Shown one piece after another: positions 17,519 through 26,807 of a stretch of DNA of 64,000 nucleotides. The notes under the pieces are model-generated. The model made no database searches. It worked only from the letters and a program-made list of their open reading frames with translations, and was not told where the DNA came from. Both the position numbers and the translations under genes were made by a program. Each line of letters begins with the position of its first letter. Position 1 is the stretch's first letter. The stretch covers positions 169,598-233,597 of the forward strand of contig JAUHYD010000004.1 of NCBI GenBank assembly GCA_030426665.1, given 5' to 3'. This DNA is from Bacteroidia bacterium. Its GTDB lineage: Bacteria > Bacteroidota > Bacteroidia > Chitinophagales > Chitinophagaceae.

Positions 17519-20205
17519 CCTGCCGTTTACTACCGTATAATAGTTACATTTCCTTTTAGCAGCTCTCTCTTCCCATCGGTTTGCAAATCTGTACTGTATT
17601 CTATGTAGTAGCAAAACAAGCCCATACCTTGTGGTGTTCCCTTGAATGTGCCGTCCCAACCCGATGTTGTATTGGTGGTTTCAAAAACCTGTTGACCGTA
17701 TCTGTTGTATATGCGCAGGCGGTAAAAACGCAATGCACATTTTGTTTGTGGCAGCCATACGTCATTGATGCCATCGGCATTCGGGGTGAACGCATTGGGC
17801 AATAACAGGCAGTCATGACATGGGCGCTTTATGGCTATCTGTATCGCATCAGAGGCAGTACCACAACTGTTTGTAAGCGTTACGGCATAAGTGCCTTCTG
17901 TAGTGGTAGCAATACAGCAGGTGGTGTCACCGGTACTCCAGAGGTATCGGGTGTCGTATTGTGATACCCCGAGCCTAATAGGAATTTCATTGCAGGTGGT
18001 GGTATCGTTGCCGAGGTTGAAATGAGGTCTTGCCTGCACCCTGAGGGTATCGGTGAAATAGTAGCAGTCGCTGGTGGTAGTCTGCCAATACTTTCCCGGC
18101 TTATTGACCGTAATTGAAGCAGTAGTTGCTCCGGTATTCCACTTGTATTCTGCTCCCTCCACACTTCCGGTGATTGTGGCAGGAAAAGAGGCAACACAAA
18201 ACGAGGTGTCCGCCGCATGCCCGGTACTGTCCGTAATATCCATAACACAGACATCATCTACATAAACATGACAATAAACAAAGGAATCATTATTTACCGT
18301 GGAGTCTCTGATGGAAAACATAAAAGAATCGTTTGCGGGCAAACCATCATTAAATCGACCGATTGTTATCCATTGCTCGCCGCCGTGTGCGGTATATGTA
18401 CCTGATATTTTAGTCCATCCTGCGGTATCGGTAATATACTTACCGGGCGGGTTACGAACCGTTACCGGCTTGGTAAGAAACGCAGTACCGAAAGCCATAC
18501 TACCCGACACCATAGTGTCAGAAATGTACGCGCCTACATTATCTGTAGTAACAAATGTGCCGTATACCAATGAGTTGCTACCAACCGCAAGGCTGACATA
18601 AAAACTTATGTAGTAGTTGTGTTCAGCCAATAATGGCTGCTTTAGTTTTGCTTCTATATAATAACGCAAATCACTCCATACACCTGGAATTCGTGACAAC
18701 AATTGAATTCCTGCATAAGCAACCCCGGATCTTGCTTCTTGATACCCTGTCAAATTATTGGGTATACCATGTCCGTATGGAGTTGTGTCACACTTATTGT
18801 AGTATAATGCCATCGTATGTTTCAAGGGTGCTACCCAATATCTGGCAGTCGGGAAAATGTCATATTCGGGAGAATATGCTATTTGTGTCGGGTATCCACC
18901 CCCTCCCGGGTCTGGCACCCAATATACACATTCGTTGTATTCCTCAAAACTATGGTTGGGTACCAAGTTTTGTGCTTTAGCTATGATACAGCACGTAATG
19001 CAAAGCAGTAATGTGAAGGATGTTTTTTTCATAAAGGGGGTTACCTAATACAGCGCAGACTAGAATAACGAATATTGTTGCCAGAGTATTGCCCCTGCCG
19101 TTTACTACCGTATAATAGTTACATTTCCTTTTAGCAGCTCTCTCTTCCCATCGGTTTGCAAATCTGTACTGTATTCTATGTAGTAGCAAAACACGCCAAT
19201 ACCTTGTGGTGTTCCCTTGAATGTGCCGTCCCAGCCCGATGTTGTATTGGTGGTTTCAAAAACCTGTTGACCGTATCTGTTGTATATGCGCAGGCGGTAA
19301 AAACGCAATGCACATTTTGTTTGTGGCAGCCATACGTCATTGATGCCATCGGCATTTGGGGTGAACGCATTGGACAATAACAGGCAGTCATGACATGGGC
19401 GCTTTATGGCTATCTGTATCGCATCAGAGGCAGTTCCGCAACTGTTTGTAAGCGTTACGGCATAAGTGCCTTGTGTAGTGGTAGCAATACAGCAGGTAGT
19501 GTCGCCGGTACTCCAGAGGTATCGGGTGTCGTATTGTGATACCCCGAGTCTTATAGGTATTTCATTGCAGGTGGTGGTATCGTTACCGAGGTTAAAATGA
19601 GGTCTTGCCTGTACCCTGAGGGTATCGGTGAAATAGTAGCAATCGCTGGTGGTAGTCCGCCAATACTTTCCCGGCTTATTGACCGTAATTGAAGCGGTGG
19701 TTGCTCCGGTATTCCATTTGTACTCCGTTCCTTCCACACTTCCGGTGATTATTGCCGGAAACGATGCCACACAAAACGAGCTGTCAGCCGCATGCCCTGT
19801 ACTGTCCGTAATGTCCATAACACAGACATCATCTACATAAACATGACAATAAACAAAGGAATCATTATTTACCGTGGAGTCTCTGATGGAAAACATAAAA
19901 GAATCGTTTGCGGGTAAGCCATCATTAAATCGACCGATTGTTATCCATTGCTCGCCGCCGTGTGCGGTATATGTACCTGATATTTTAGTCCACCCTGCGG
20001 TATCGGTAATATACTTACCGGGCGGGTTACGAACCGTTACCGGCTTGGTAAGAAACGCAGTACCGAAAGCCATACTATCCGACACCATAGTGTCAGAAAT
20101 GTACGCGCCTACATTATCTGTAGTTACAAATGTTCCATAGCCCACTGAGTTGCTACCAACAGCAAGGCTGACATAAAAACTTATATAGTAGTTGTGACCA
20201 CCTGT
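17519..20205. repeat. Pair of long direct repeats (tandem gene duplication)
   Basis: The segment 17519-18630 is repeated at 19094-20205 (offset 1575 bases, no length change) with only scattered substitutions. It covers the 3' two thirds of two tandem genes. Beyond it the N-terminal coding parts are still related but much more diverged. Identity begins about 11 bases downstream of each stop codon. Confidence 0.9.
17530..19032 (-). CDS. T9SS type B-sorted surface protein, downstream copy
   Basis: 500 residues. Signal peptide 1-20 (ending AKA), then an N-terminal domain starting NLVPNHSFEEYNEC, a form common in exported Bacteroidota proteins with carbohydrate-binding-like folds. Next come Ig/PKD-like beta repeats (EYKWNTGATTASITV; RYLWSTGDTTCCIATT), and the C-terminal gliding-motility-associated domain (LPNAFTPNADGINDVW, YNRYGQQVFETTN, WDGTFKGTPQG), which is the T9SS type B sorting signal. 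The protein is expected at the cell surface or secreted; an adhesin role is plausible but not shown. The neighbour at 19105-20607 is a same-length paralog, nearly identical after about residue 160. Confidence 0.85.
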   Translation of the reverse strand: MKKTSFTLLLCITCCIIAKAQNLVPNHSFEEYNECVYWVPDPGGGGYPTQIAYSPEYDIFPTARYWVAPLKHTMALYYNKCDTTPYGHGIPNNLTGYQEARSGVAYAGIQLLSRIPGVWSDLRYYIEAKLKQPLLAEHNYYISFYVSLAVGSNSLVYGTFVTTDNVGAYISDTMVSGSMAFGTAFLTKPVTVRNPPGKYITDTAGWTKISGTYTAHGGEQWITIGRFNDGLPANDSFMFSIRDSTVNNDSFVYCHVYVDDVCVMDITDSTGHAADTSFCVASFPATITGSVEGAEYKWNTGATTASITVNKPGKYWQTTTSDCYYFTDTLRVQARPHFNLGNDTTTCNEIPIRLGVSQYDTRYLWSTGDTTCCIATTTEGTYAVTLTNSCGTASDAIQIAIKRPCHDCLLLPNAFTPNADGINDVWLPQTKCALRFYRLRIYNRYGQQVFETTNTTSGWDGTFKGTPQGMGLFCYYIEYSTDLQTDGKRELLKGNVTIIR

Positions 20206-20607
20206 TAAGGGGTGTGTAAGCTTCGCTTCTAAATATTGGCGTAAGTCATCCCAGATATTGAAAACACGAGAAAACAAATAAATGCTAGCATAAGCACCAC
20301 CCTTATGAGCATCTTGATACCCGAAGGTATTTTTAGGCACACCATGTCCATATGGTGTAGTATCACACTTGTTATAGTATCCTGGATGGGCGAAATAGAG
20401 CGGTGCAACCCAATATGTGGCCGTTGGGAAAATATCGTAATTTGGGGAATACGCTATTTGTGTCGGATATCCGCCCCCTCCCGGGTCCGGCAGCCAATAT
20501 ACACATTCGTTGTATTCCTCAAAACTAGGGTTGGGTACCAGATTTTGGGCTTTGGCTATGGTGCTGCAAGTAGCACAAAGCAATATGGTTAATGTTGGGT
20601 TTTTCAT
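19105..20607 (-). CDS. T9SS type B-sorted surface protein, upstream copy
   Basis: 500 residues with the same layout as its tandem partner: signal peptide, NLVPNPSFEEYNEC domain, beta repeats, then the type B sorting domain. Compared with the partner, residues 1-160 differ at many positions (for example YFAHPGYYNKCD against KHTMALYYNKCD, and SIYLFSRVFNIWDDL against GIQLLSRIPGVWSDL). The remaining 340 residues differ at only about ten sites. This contrast suggests either relaxed or diversifying selection on the exposed N-terminal part, or gene conversion over the rest. The gap to the partner is 72 nt, so both may be on one transcript. Confidence 0.85.
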   Translation of the reverse strand: MKNPTLTILLCATCSTIAKAQNLVPNPSFEEYNECVYWLPDPGGGGYPTQIAYSPNYDIFPTATYWVAPLYFAHPGYYNKCDTTPYGHGVPKNTFGYQDAHKGGAYASIYLFSRVFNIWDDLRQYLEAKLTHPLTGGHNYYISFYVSLAVGSNSVGYGTFVTTDNVGAYISDTMVSDSMAFGTAFLTKPVTVRNPPGKYITDTAGWTKISGTYTAHGGEQWITIGRFNDGLPANDSFMFSIRDSTVNNDSFVYCHVYVDDVCVMDITDSTGHAADSSFCVASFPAIITGSVEGTEYKWNTGATTASITVNKPGKYWRTTTSDCYYFTDTLRVQARPHFNLGNDTTTCNEIPIRLGVSQYDTRYLWSTGDTTCCIATTTQGTYAVTLTNSCGTASDAIQIAIKRPCHDCLLLSNAFTPNADGINDVWLPQTKCALRFYRLRIYNRYGQQVFETTNTTSGWDGTFKGTPQGIGVFCYYIEYSTDLQTDGKRELLKGNVTIIR

Positions 20608-20771
20608 AAAGGAAATTATATGAGGGAATTGGAAAAGTGTTGAGATAACGCATTACGAGGTTCATATATTGTACATTATATTTCAAGTGTCCTTACCCGT
20701 ATCATTTTCGCTCTAGGTAACTTGCCTTACAAAAATCACTACCTTTATAATAAGAAAATAGCCAACACTAT

Positions 20772-21488
20772 ATGATTCCTAACTGGCAAAAAGGCATAGT
20801 GACAAGAATAGAGCAGGTAACCCCCAATACCCGTCGCTATTTTGTGCAGCTTCCGGAGACAGATGCCTTCCACTTTAAGCCCGGACAGTTTGTTACCCTT
20901 GACCTGCCGATACATGAAAAACGTAACAAGCGGTGGCGCAGCTATAGCATTGCCTCTATGCCCGATGGTACTAATATCATTGAGTTGCTTATCGTTTATT
21001 TAGAAGATGGTGCCGGCACCAACTATATATTTAATGAAATAAAGGAAGGCTCAATACTCACACTACGCGGGCCGCAGGGAGTATTCGTCTTACCCGAGGA
21101 TACAGAAAAGGAACACTTTTTTATCTGTACCGGCACTGGTATTGCCCCTTTCCGGAGTATGCTCAACTACCTGGAAAAACATAATCCCGGTGAGCACAAA
21201 ATAAATCTTGTTTTCGGTACACGCACTCAGGGCGACTTATTGTATCATGACGAGATGATAGCGCTCGAGCAAAGCCTGCCTAAGTTCACCTACAGGCCCA
21301 CCCTATCCAGGGAAAGCTGGGAAAAGGACAAAGGCTATGTGCATGACATATACGAAGAGCTTTGCCAAAACCGGCAACCGGCATCATTTATGCTTTGTGG
21401 CTGGAAAGACATGATAGATGAAGCGCGCGAGCGCATCGTAAAGCTAGGCTACGACAAAAAAGACATTCAAATAGAAATCTACGGATAA
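20772..21488 (+). CDS. FAD-binding ferredoxin/flavodoxin-NADP reductase-like oxidoreductase
   Basis: 238 residues. The FAD domain occupies about 1-105 with the flavin-binding RSYSIAS motif (RxYS) and EIKEGSILTLRGPQG. The NAD(P)-binding domain follows with ICTGTGIAPFRSML (GTGIAP), VFGTRTQGDLLY and the C-terminal CGWKDMIDEAR. No iron-sulfur or heme domain is attached, so it would pass electrons between NAD(P)H and a separate carrier. The C-terminus ends IEIYG; aromatic or glycine ends of this kind are seen in small Fpr-like enzymes. It converges on the VOC gene with only 2 nt between stop codons. Confidence 0.85.
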   Translation: MIPNWQKGIVTRIEQVTPNTRRYFVQLPETDAFHFKPGQFVTLDLPIHEKRNKRWRSYSIASMPDGTNIIELLIVYLEDGAGTNYIFNEIKEGSILTLRGPQGVFVLPEDTEKEHFFICTGTGIAPFRSMLNYLEKHNPGEHKINLVFGTRTQGDLLYHDEMIALEQSLPKFTYRPTLSRESWEKDKGYVHDIYEELCQNRQPASFMLCGWKDMIDEARERIVKLGYDKKDIQIEIYG

Positions 21489-21490
21489 GG

Positions 21491-21916
21491 CTATTTGGTA
21501 ACAGCGTCTCCCGTCATATTTTCATACTCTTCATCGTTAGACTGCCAGAGCTCCAGCTTGTTGCCATCGGGGTCCATGATATGGGCAAACTTTCCGTATT
21601 CATATACCTGCATCTCGCCAATTTGCTCTATACCTTCTTTTTTGAGCTCTCCCAGCAACCACTCTAAGTTCTCTACGCGAAGGTTTATCATAAAGTCCTT
21701 TTCAGACGGAGCAAAGTACGTAGTGTCTTTCTTAAATGGACTCCAGACACTGTACCCTTTCTTATCAGGAGCGTCGGCATGGCGCCACTCAAAGGTGGTC
21801 CCGTATTCATTAGTATTAAGTCCTAAATGTTTTGCATACCACTGCCGGGCAGATTCAGGATTTTCTGACTTGAAAAATATCCCACCTATGCCGGTTACAC
21901 GTTTGGGTTCAGACAT
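21491..21916 (-). CDS. VOC (glyoxalase/bleomycin-resistance) family protein
   Basis: 141 residues from ATG at 21916 (the longer frame adds nine residues upstream). It is a single VOC module: GIGGIFFKSENPESARQWYAKHLGL at the start, DFMINLRVENLEWLLGELKKEGI in the middle, and the terminal metal-ligand region FAHIMDPDGNKLELWQ with Glu in KLELW. The family covers metal-dependent lyases, dioxygenases and drug-binding proteins. No substrate can be inferred. A hairpin at 21946-21971 probably separates it from the secreted-protein gene upstream. Confidence 0.85.
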   Translation of the reverse strand: MSEPKRVTGIGGIFFKSENPESARQWYAKHLGLNTNEYGTTFEWRHADAPDKKGYSVWSPFKKDTTYFAPSEKDFMINLRVENLEWLLGELKKEGIEQIGEMQVYEYGKFAHIMDPDGNKLELWQSNDEEYENMTGDAVTK

Positions 21917-21945
21917 AATCGAATTTTTTAAAGTTTTGTACACAA

Positions 21946-21971
21946 CAAAGTCCTGAGCAAACAGGACTTTG
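21946..21971 (-). terminator. Hairpin between a secreted-protein gene and the VOC gene
   Basis: Ten-base perfect stem (CAAAGTCCTG, 21946-21955, with CAGGACTTTG, 21962-21971) and a six-base loop. In the minus direction it lies after the stop of the gene at 22034 and before the VOC start, followed by TTGTGTAC. The tail is only mildly T-rich, so termination efficiency is uncertain. Confidence 0.45.
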
Positions 21972-22033
21972 AAAAAAACAATTAAATGCTACAAAATTAG
22001 TTGCAGTAACTTCATCAGAGGCAGCAAATCAGC

Positions 22034-22423
22034 TTATATAGTATGAGCAAACTCACCCAACTTTGCGTGAATAGCTGCACGATTTGTTGCCAGATTAGAT
22101 TTCAACTGCCATATAGTTTGATACAAATTAATCTGACCGTCAAGTTCTGATCTGAATGCTGCTTCAGCTGTTGGTGTTGCGGCTGTCCTGATATTTTCTT
22201 TCGAAGTCGCCAGTACAGCAAGCATCATATCGTGAATCTCTGTCCATGTCGCCTGCGCTGCCGTAATATTTCCGGCACCTATTTGTGCATCCATCGTATT
22301 GACTTTCGCAGTAAAGGCTGTTTCAGTAACAGGTGCCGCTGCTGCATATGCACTTGCGTGCGGTACAGATACGACACTTACCGAGGCCGTAAACATAAAA
22401 ACCGCAAATAATACTTTCTTCAT
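22034..22423 (-). CDS. Small secreted helical protein, paralog 1
   Basis: 129 residues with a signal peptide (about 1-25) followed by a small, all-helical, Ala-rich domain. Recognisable blocks shared with the neighbour at 22600 are ITAAQATWTEIHDMMLAVL, a central IYQTIWQLKS-like segment, and the terminal NRAAIHAKLGEFAHTI. I do not know a named family for it. The four-helix character and periplasmic export suggest a binding or structural role, but no residues point to one. A 176-nt gap and separate start region lie between the two copies. Confidence 0.7.
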   Translation of the reverse strand: MKKVLFAVFMFTASVSVVSVPHASAYAAAAPVTETAFTAKVNTMDAQIGAGNITAAQATWTEIHDMMLAVLATSKENIRTAATPTAEAAFRSELDGQINLYQTIWQLKSNLATNRAAIHAKLGEFAHTI

Positions 22424-22599
22424 TGTTGCACGTTTAGATTAAAAATACAAAAAACCAGACAATCAAATTAAATAACCAGTACACCCTCAGGCACACTCGT
22501 TTAACTACACGACATCAAACCATGTGACATAGTCAACATGCAGGTGTACACACCCGTATTCCAACATCCGACAATTAGTAGTGCCGGCTTACAGAAAAA

Positions 22600-22986
22600 T
22601 TATATCCCTGCTGCGAACTCGTTGAGCTTGGCGTTCAATTCTGCTCTGTTGGCAACTTTGTCTGAACTAAGTCCCCAAACAATCTGGAACTTTTCTGTCA
22701 TGTTATTTACGATTGCAGCTTTTGCTGGTCTGTCAGAAGGAGATGCAGCATCTTCTTCACCTCTTTTTACATCGAGCACAGCCATCATCATATCATTGAG
22801 TTCGTTCCAGGTGGCTTCAGCGCCCGCAGTATTACCTGCAGCTATCTGACCATCCAATACGCTCGCTTTAGCAATAAATGCAGCGCTTGTTACAGTTGGC
22901 GTTGCCGCATATACTGTATTTGTTGAAACTGTTGTGATGCCGACTGTTGCCGTCAGCAAGAAGCACGATAATAATATTTTTTTCAT
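22600..22986 (-). CDS. Small secreted helical protein, paralog 2
   Basis: 128 residues, a diverged duplicate of the gene at 22034. It has a signal peptide (MKKILLSCFLLTATVG..., cleaved near the AA of YAATP), then DGQIAAGNTAGAEATWNELNDMMMAVL, FQIVWGLSSDK and NRAELNAKLNEFAAGI. The middle is more acidic (KRGEEDAASPSDRP) than in paralog 1. Family and function are unknown. TACCTTTA on the minus strand just upstream is one base off the -7 consensus. UbiD lies 48 nt further upstream on the same strand's map but is transcribed independently as far as the sequence shows. Confidence 0.7.
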   Translation of the reverse strand: MKKILLSCFLLTATVGITTVSTNTVYAATPTVTSAAFIAKASVLDGQIAAGNTAGAEATWNELNDMMMAVLDVKRGEEDAASPSDRPAKAAIVNNMTEKFQIVWGLSSDKVANRAELNAKLNEFAAGI

Positions 22987-23034
22987 TGCTTGAAAATTTA
23001 ATATTTAAAGGTACAAAAAAACTGATAAAATTAC

Positions 23035-24954
23035 TTATTCACTATCTAAGACAGTAGCACCCCCCCTATATAGTTGGGTCGAATACCGTAAAGATGGAGA
23101 ATTTAACATTTCACCGAGTCCCAATTTACTCCATTTGCGGTTAATTTTCTCTATTGTTTCATTATCTGCAGCTATAATATTGGGCCATGGGCGGTCGAAA
23201 TTATCATATTTTTTTGTCTTTCTGGTGCCATCAAGACCTAATATAGGTAATTTTTTTCCATAGAAATGATCTCTTCTCGGGTCTAGATTATTGCAAAAAC
23301 GCCAAAGGACATCTGCAATATCGTTGGCATCTACCGTATGTTCTACATACAAAATCATCTTAATTCCCTCCATCCCGGGCAGGGCACATAGCTGCTCGTG
23401 CAACTCTGTCACATGATTTTGCCTATCTTTCTTAACAGATATAAATAAAACAGGTATATCCCACTCTGCCATCAATCGTTGGTTGATACTAACAATTTCG
23501 GGGTGTTTAGTACTAATATTTTCTGAAGAAAAATTATTCGGCATCTTATATTCTGTAAGCGGCTCTGTGATTTCCTCTTCTGTTTTTGCAGTCCCATCAA
23601 TACACATCTTACCGCCGAAACCCATTTTAGTACAACTATGGTCGAGTACATCCATTGGTCCCTGACTGAAGTACACATCTGTGAGGGGGTTAATATTATT
23701 CAACACATATTTTGCAAGTTGCTTGTAGTCGTCGATTTTAATGCCACTTTTCTTTACCCCGTCTGATAATACCAGTATCTTATTGAACATCATCTGTCCG
23801 GCACCCCACATGGCATTCATTACCTTTTGGCCTTGTCCCGCATATTCTTTGTCAATGGTAGTAATTACCAGATTGTGAAACACGCCTTCCACCGGCATAT
23901 TCATATCTGTGATTTCAGGCACCATCGTCATCTTGATAGGTGTGAGGAAAATACGCTCGGTAGCTTTGCCTATCCACGCATCTTCCTGTGGCGGTATGCC
24001 TACAATGGTTGCCGGGTAGATGGCATCCTTTCGATGGGTAATAGCCGTAACATGAAAACGAGGATACCAATCGGGTAGAGAATAGTATCCGGTATGGTCG
24101 CCGAAGGGACCTTCCCATATCAGATCTTCTGATGGGTCCACATATCCTTCTATAATAATATCTGCATCGGCAGGCACTTCTATTTCCGGCTGTGTGATGC
24201 AGCGTACGAGTTCTACTTTCTTTTTGCGCAGAAACCCGGCCAGCATGTATTCATCCACGTTATCCGGCAGGGGAGCTGTAGCGGCATAGGTATAAACCGG
24301 GTCGCCTCCAAGCGCCACCGCCACGGGCATGCGTTTGCCGAGCTTTTTGTATTCATTGAAGTGGCGTGCAGATACCTTGTGTTTGTGCCAGTGCATACCG
24401 GTCATCGTCGGCTCAAATACCTGCATTCGGTACATGCCAATGTTGCGAATACCCAGATTAGGCTCTCTGGTATGAATGGCTGGCAGCGTAATAAACCGCC
24501 CGCCGTCTTCGGGCCAGCATTTGAGTATAGGTAATTTGCCGAGGTCAGGCTTTTCCATCACCACTTCCTGACAAGCACCTCGCCCGCTCACTACTTTCGG
24601 CATCCATGATGCAAATTTGCTAAGTTCGGGCAGCATTGCCAGCTTTTCGAGCAGCCCGTTTTTGGGGGTCGACATTTTTTTAAGCAGCCCGTCCACATCG
24701 TTCATGGCATCGTCCAGGTGGTTGATACCCAAAGCCATACACATTCTGCGGTCGCTACCCATTGCGTTAATTAGCAGGGGAAAGCCGGTGCCGGTATTTT
24801 CGAACAGCAATGCTTTATTCCTGTCCGGTGTTTTGGACACCCTGTCTGTTATTTCCGCAATTTCCAATACCGGATCCACAAACTCTTTTATCCGCACCAG
24901 TTCGCCCGCCTGCTCTAAAGCATCGACAAATGCCCGCAGTGATTTATATGCCAT
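23035..24954 (-). CDS. UbiD-family decarboxylase
   Basis: 639 residues, full length for the large UbiD subfamily found in Bacteroidota. Recognised blocks include the N-terminal SLRAFVDALEQAGELVRIKE, NAMGSDRRMCMALG, the central HFNEYKKLGKRMPVAVALGGDP with IIEGYVDPSEDLIWEGPFGDHTGYY, and the C-terminal DDIADVLWRF-like VDANDIADVLWRFCNNLDPRRD. UbiD enzymes use prenylated FMN to decarboxylate aromatic or unsaturated acids. In this group the usual annotation is a menaquinone-pathway decarboxylase; that assignment is by family only. The UbiX flavin prenyltransferase is not in the window. Confidence 0.9.
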   Translation of the reverse strand: MAYKSLRAFVDALEQAGELVRIKEFVDPVLEIAEITDRVSKTPDRNKALLFENTGTGFPLLINAMGSDRRMCMALGINHLDDAMNDVDGLLKKMSTPKNGLLEKLAMLPELSKFASWMPKVVSGRGACQEVVMEKPDLGKLPILKCWPEDGGRFITLPAIHTREPNLGIRNIGMYRMQVFEPTMTGMHWHKHKVSARHFNEYKKLGKRMPVAVALGGDPVYTYAATAPLPDNVDEYMLAGFLRKKKVELVRCITQPEIEVPADADIIIEGYVDPSEDLIWEGPFGDHTGYYSLPDWYPRFHVTAITHRKDAIYPATIVGIPPQEDAWIGKATERIFLTPIKMTMVPEITDMNMPVEGVFHNLVITTIDKEYAGQGQKVMNAMWGAGQMMFNKILVLSDGVKKSGIKIDDYKQLAKYVLNNINPLTDVYFSQGPMDVLDHSCTKMGFGGKMCIDGTAKTEEEITEPLTEYKMPNNFSSENISTKHPEIVSINQRLMAEWDIPVLFISVKKDRQNHVTELHEQLCALPGMEGIKMILYVEHTVDANDIADVLWRFCNNLDPRRDHFYGKKLPILGLDGTRKTKKYDNFDRPWPNIIAADNETIEKINRKWSKLGLGEMLNSPSLRYSTQLYRGGATVLDSE

Positions 24955-25073
24955 TGTGCAAAAATAGAGAAGATTGGAAGGAGTTGGTGTATAGCGAGTT
25001 AAGTAAATGTGATAGGGGTATTAGCATCCCCTTGAAGCAGGTTTTGTGGATTAGCAAGAATCAACCAGGATAC

Positions 25074-25583
25074 TCACACTGTCAACTCGGTCCCCACAAC
25101 CAATGTCGCTGCAGCGTACTGCTGTACCGGCTTGGTGCTGTAATCGTCGAATGAGATGGTGTACCGTAGCTCCCGAACCCTGTAACCGTCTGTTCTGCGG
25201 GCAGTTGTTACAGAATGGCGAGAAAGGCTGCCAAACAGCTCATCTGCAGGGCTCCAGCCTTGCAGTGCCTTGTGCATTTGCCATTCGATGTCGTAGTAGC
25301 CGATGGCTTTGTGGAGATAGGCTTCGGGTGTGGTATGTGTGGTGTTGCTATGCGGTGCAAAGCCCAACTTTATGAGTACGGTTCCTTTTGCGGTTTGTAC
25401 ATTCTCGCTGAGGTTGGAGAATCTGAAATCCTCAAAATCTATAAGTACACACGGCCACGATACCGGCGGACGGCGTTTGTCTGACAGTTGACCAAGGTCG
25501 TGGGCGATATGTGTAACATCGGGAACTTCTGTTGCTATCTGCTGCTGGATAGCAAGGAAGAGGTTGGCGAACGGTGCGTTCAT
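25074..25583 (-). CDS. Phage gp37-like structural protein (putative)
   Basis: 169 residues from ATG at 25583; a TTG reading from 25616, right after the portal stop, is less likely. It has no signal peptide. Features are WPCVLIDFEDFRFSNLSENVQ, GTVLIKLGF, and a C-terminal YRVRELRYTISFDDYS, the beta-rich pattern of tail-terminator or neck proteins (Mu gp37-like) that measure phage tails. The assignment rests mainly on position at the end of a Mu-like head block, so it is tentative. Confidence 0.5.
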   Translation of the reverse strand: MNAPFANLFLAIQQQIATEVPDVTHIAHDLGQLSDKRRPPVSWPCVLIDFEDFRFSNLSENVQTAKGTVLIKLGFAPHSNTTHTTPEAYLHKAIGYYDIEWQMHKALQGWSPADELFGSLSRHSVTTARRTDGYRVRELRYTISFDDYSTKPVQQYAAATLVVGTELTV

Positions 25584-25616
25584 GTTGATAGGGTTTATAG
25601 TGTTGGTTCGGGTCAA

Positions 25617-26723
25617 TTAATTTTCGGGTATGCCATAGGTATCGTGCCAGTAGGATACCGGAATATCTATAACATCTGACAGTTCTTTGTCTATAGCGAT
25701 ACGTGTGTGCAGGTGCGCTACGTTCATGTCTTTGGCAAATATAAACCTGCCCCCGTCAACGGGATAACCGTAAGAACGAAGAATGGCATGAAAAGCAGGT
25801 GAGTTGAGCATCGCAGCCGTATAGGCCATGTCGGCACGTGTTATCTCAAATTGCTGCTCCTGGTGGATTTTACTTTGTGCGTATCCGGCGCTCTTGCTGC
25901 TGTTGGTGGTTTCTGTGTTGCCGAGCACCGTTACAGATATTTCATCGTTGAGTGCCTTGATAAATGAAGACTGCAGTCCTCCATCGCTGTTCGCCTGCTT
26001 ACCGTCCTTAATCTCAAAGTCTGCCTGCCGGGGTATCATCATAGATAGGGAGCTACCGCTTTCGTCGAGTATTCGTCGTAGCTCTGCACGGGTCTGGTCG
26101 TCGTAAGAGTCATACTTAATAACACGTACCGGCTGACCAAACAATTCTATGAATTGTGCCCAATCTGCAAGACCACCTCGCTTATACAGGCAATAGGGTG
26201 CACACTTCAGCAACAAGCCGAGGTCGTCATCGCAGCCCATTACCCATATATTTTCCCGGTTGCAATAGGGTATGCCGTCCACGCCATTTTGTTCAAATGC
26301 GATAATACCTTTTTCGGGCTTGATGTGTTTTCTAGGGATTTTTTGGAGTGAGAGGCTGTCACCGGGTACGAACTCAAGTGCGGAGATACCCCATAGTAGT
26401 GTCTCTATTATTGTATGAACAACCTCCCGAAAGGGAAGAGAGTCAATGAGCGCATCCATTTTTTGTACCCGCCTGCCGCTTACTTCAAAGGTCAGTTCCT
26501 TGTTAAGTACAGCATTGATTTTCTTTGTTATTACGCCGGATAAATGTCCATCCAACATTATGTCATCGTACAAGTCATAAAGTCTGGTACGATTGGGGTA
26601 ATAAACAGACTCGGCGGCAGTCAGGGCGCTCCGCCATGTAGCGATATCTTTTCGGGATCGGTCGACTGACCTGACATTAATCTCATTAATTATCAAAGGC
26701 TCTTTATCTGATTGCTTTTTCAT
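25617..26723 (-). CDS. Phage portal protein, DUF935 (Mu gp29-like)
   Basis: 368 residues. Portal signatures of DUF935 include RLYDLYDDIMLDGHLSGVITKKINAVLNKELTF near the start, the central KIPRKHIKPEKGIIAF, GLADWAQFIELFGQPVRVIKYD, and the terminal repeat-helix region. The portal ring is the DNA gate of the capsid and the docking site of the terminase. Mu gp29 is longer (about 500 residues), so this is a compact version. It reads intact from ATG at 26723. The gene order differs from Mu, where the portal directly follows the large terminase. Confidence 0.8.
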   Translation of the reverse strand: MKKQSDKEPLIINEINVRSVDRSRKDIATWRSALTAAESVYYPNRTRLYDLYDDIMLDGHLSGVITKKINAVLNKELTFEVSGRRVQKMDALIDSLPFREVVHTIIETLLWGISALEFVPGDSLSLQKIPRKHIKPEKGIIAFEQNGVDGIPYCNRENIWVMGCDDDLGLLLKCAPYCLYKRGGLADWAQFIELFGQPVRVIKYDSYDDQTRAELRRILDESGSSLSMMIPRQADFEIKDGKQANSDGGLQSSFIKALNDEISVTVLGNTETTNSSKSAGYAQSKIHQEQQFEITRADMAYTAAMLNSPAFHAILRSYGYPVDGGRFIFAKDMNVAHLHTRIAIDKELSDVIDIPVSYWHDTYGIPEN

Positions 26724-26741
26724 GTTTTAAAATTGTATTAG

Positions 26742-26774
26742 TTGAAATACAGGGTAATTATTTGAGTATATTTG
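26742..26774 (+). promoter_or_regulatory. Bacteroidota-type promoter for the divergent membrane-protein gene
   Basis: TTG at 26742-26744, a 22-nt spacer, then a perfect TATATTTG at 26767-26774. It fires plus-strand transcription into the gene at 26808. The element overlaps the TTG at 26772, which rules that codon out as a start. Confidence 0.6.
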
Positions 26775-26807
26775 CGCCTGTCGCCGCGCAGCTTACCACT
26801 TGAATAC

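Noticed and set aside
25584-25616. TTG start directly after the portal stop codon for the gp37-like gene
   Set aside because: The ATG at 25583 gives a normal start; the extra 11 residues (TRTNTINPIN) show no family signal.
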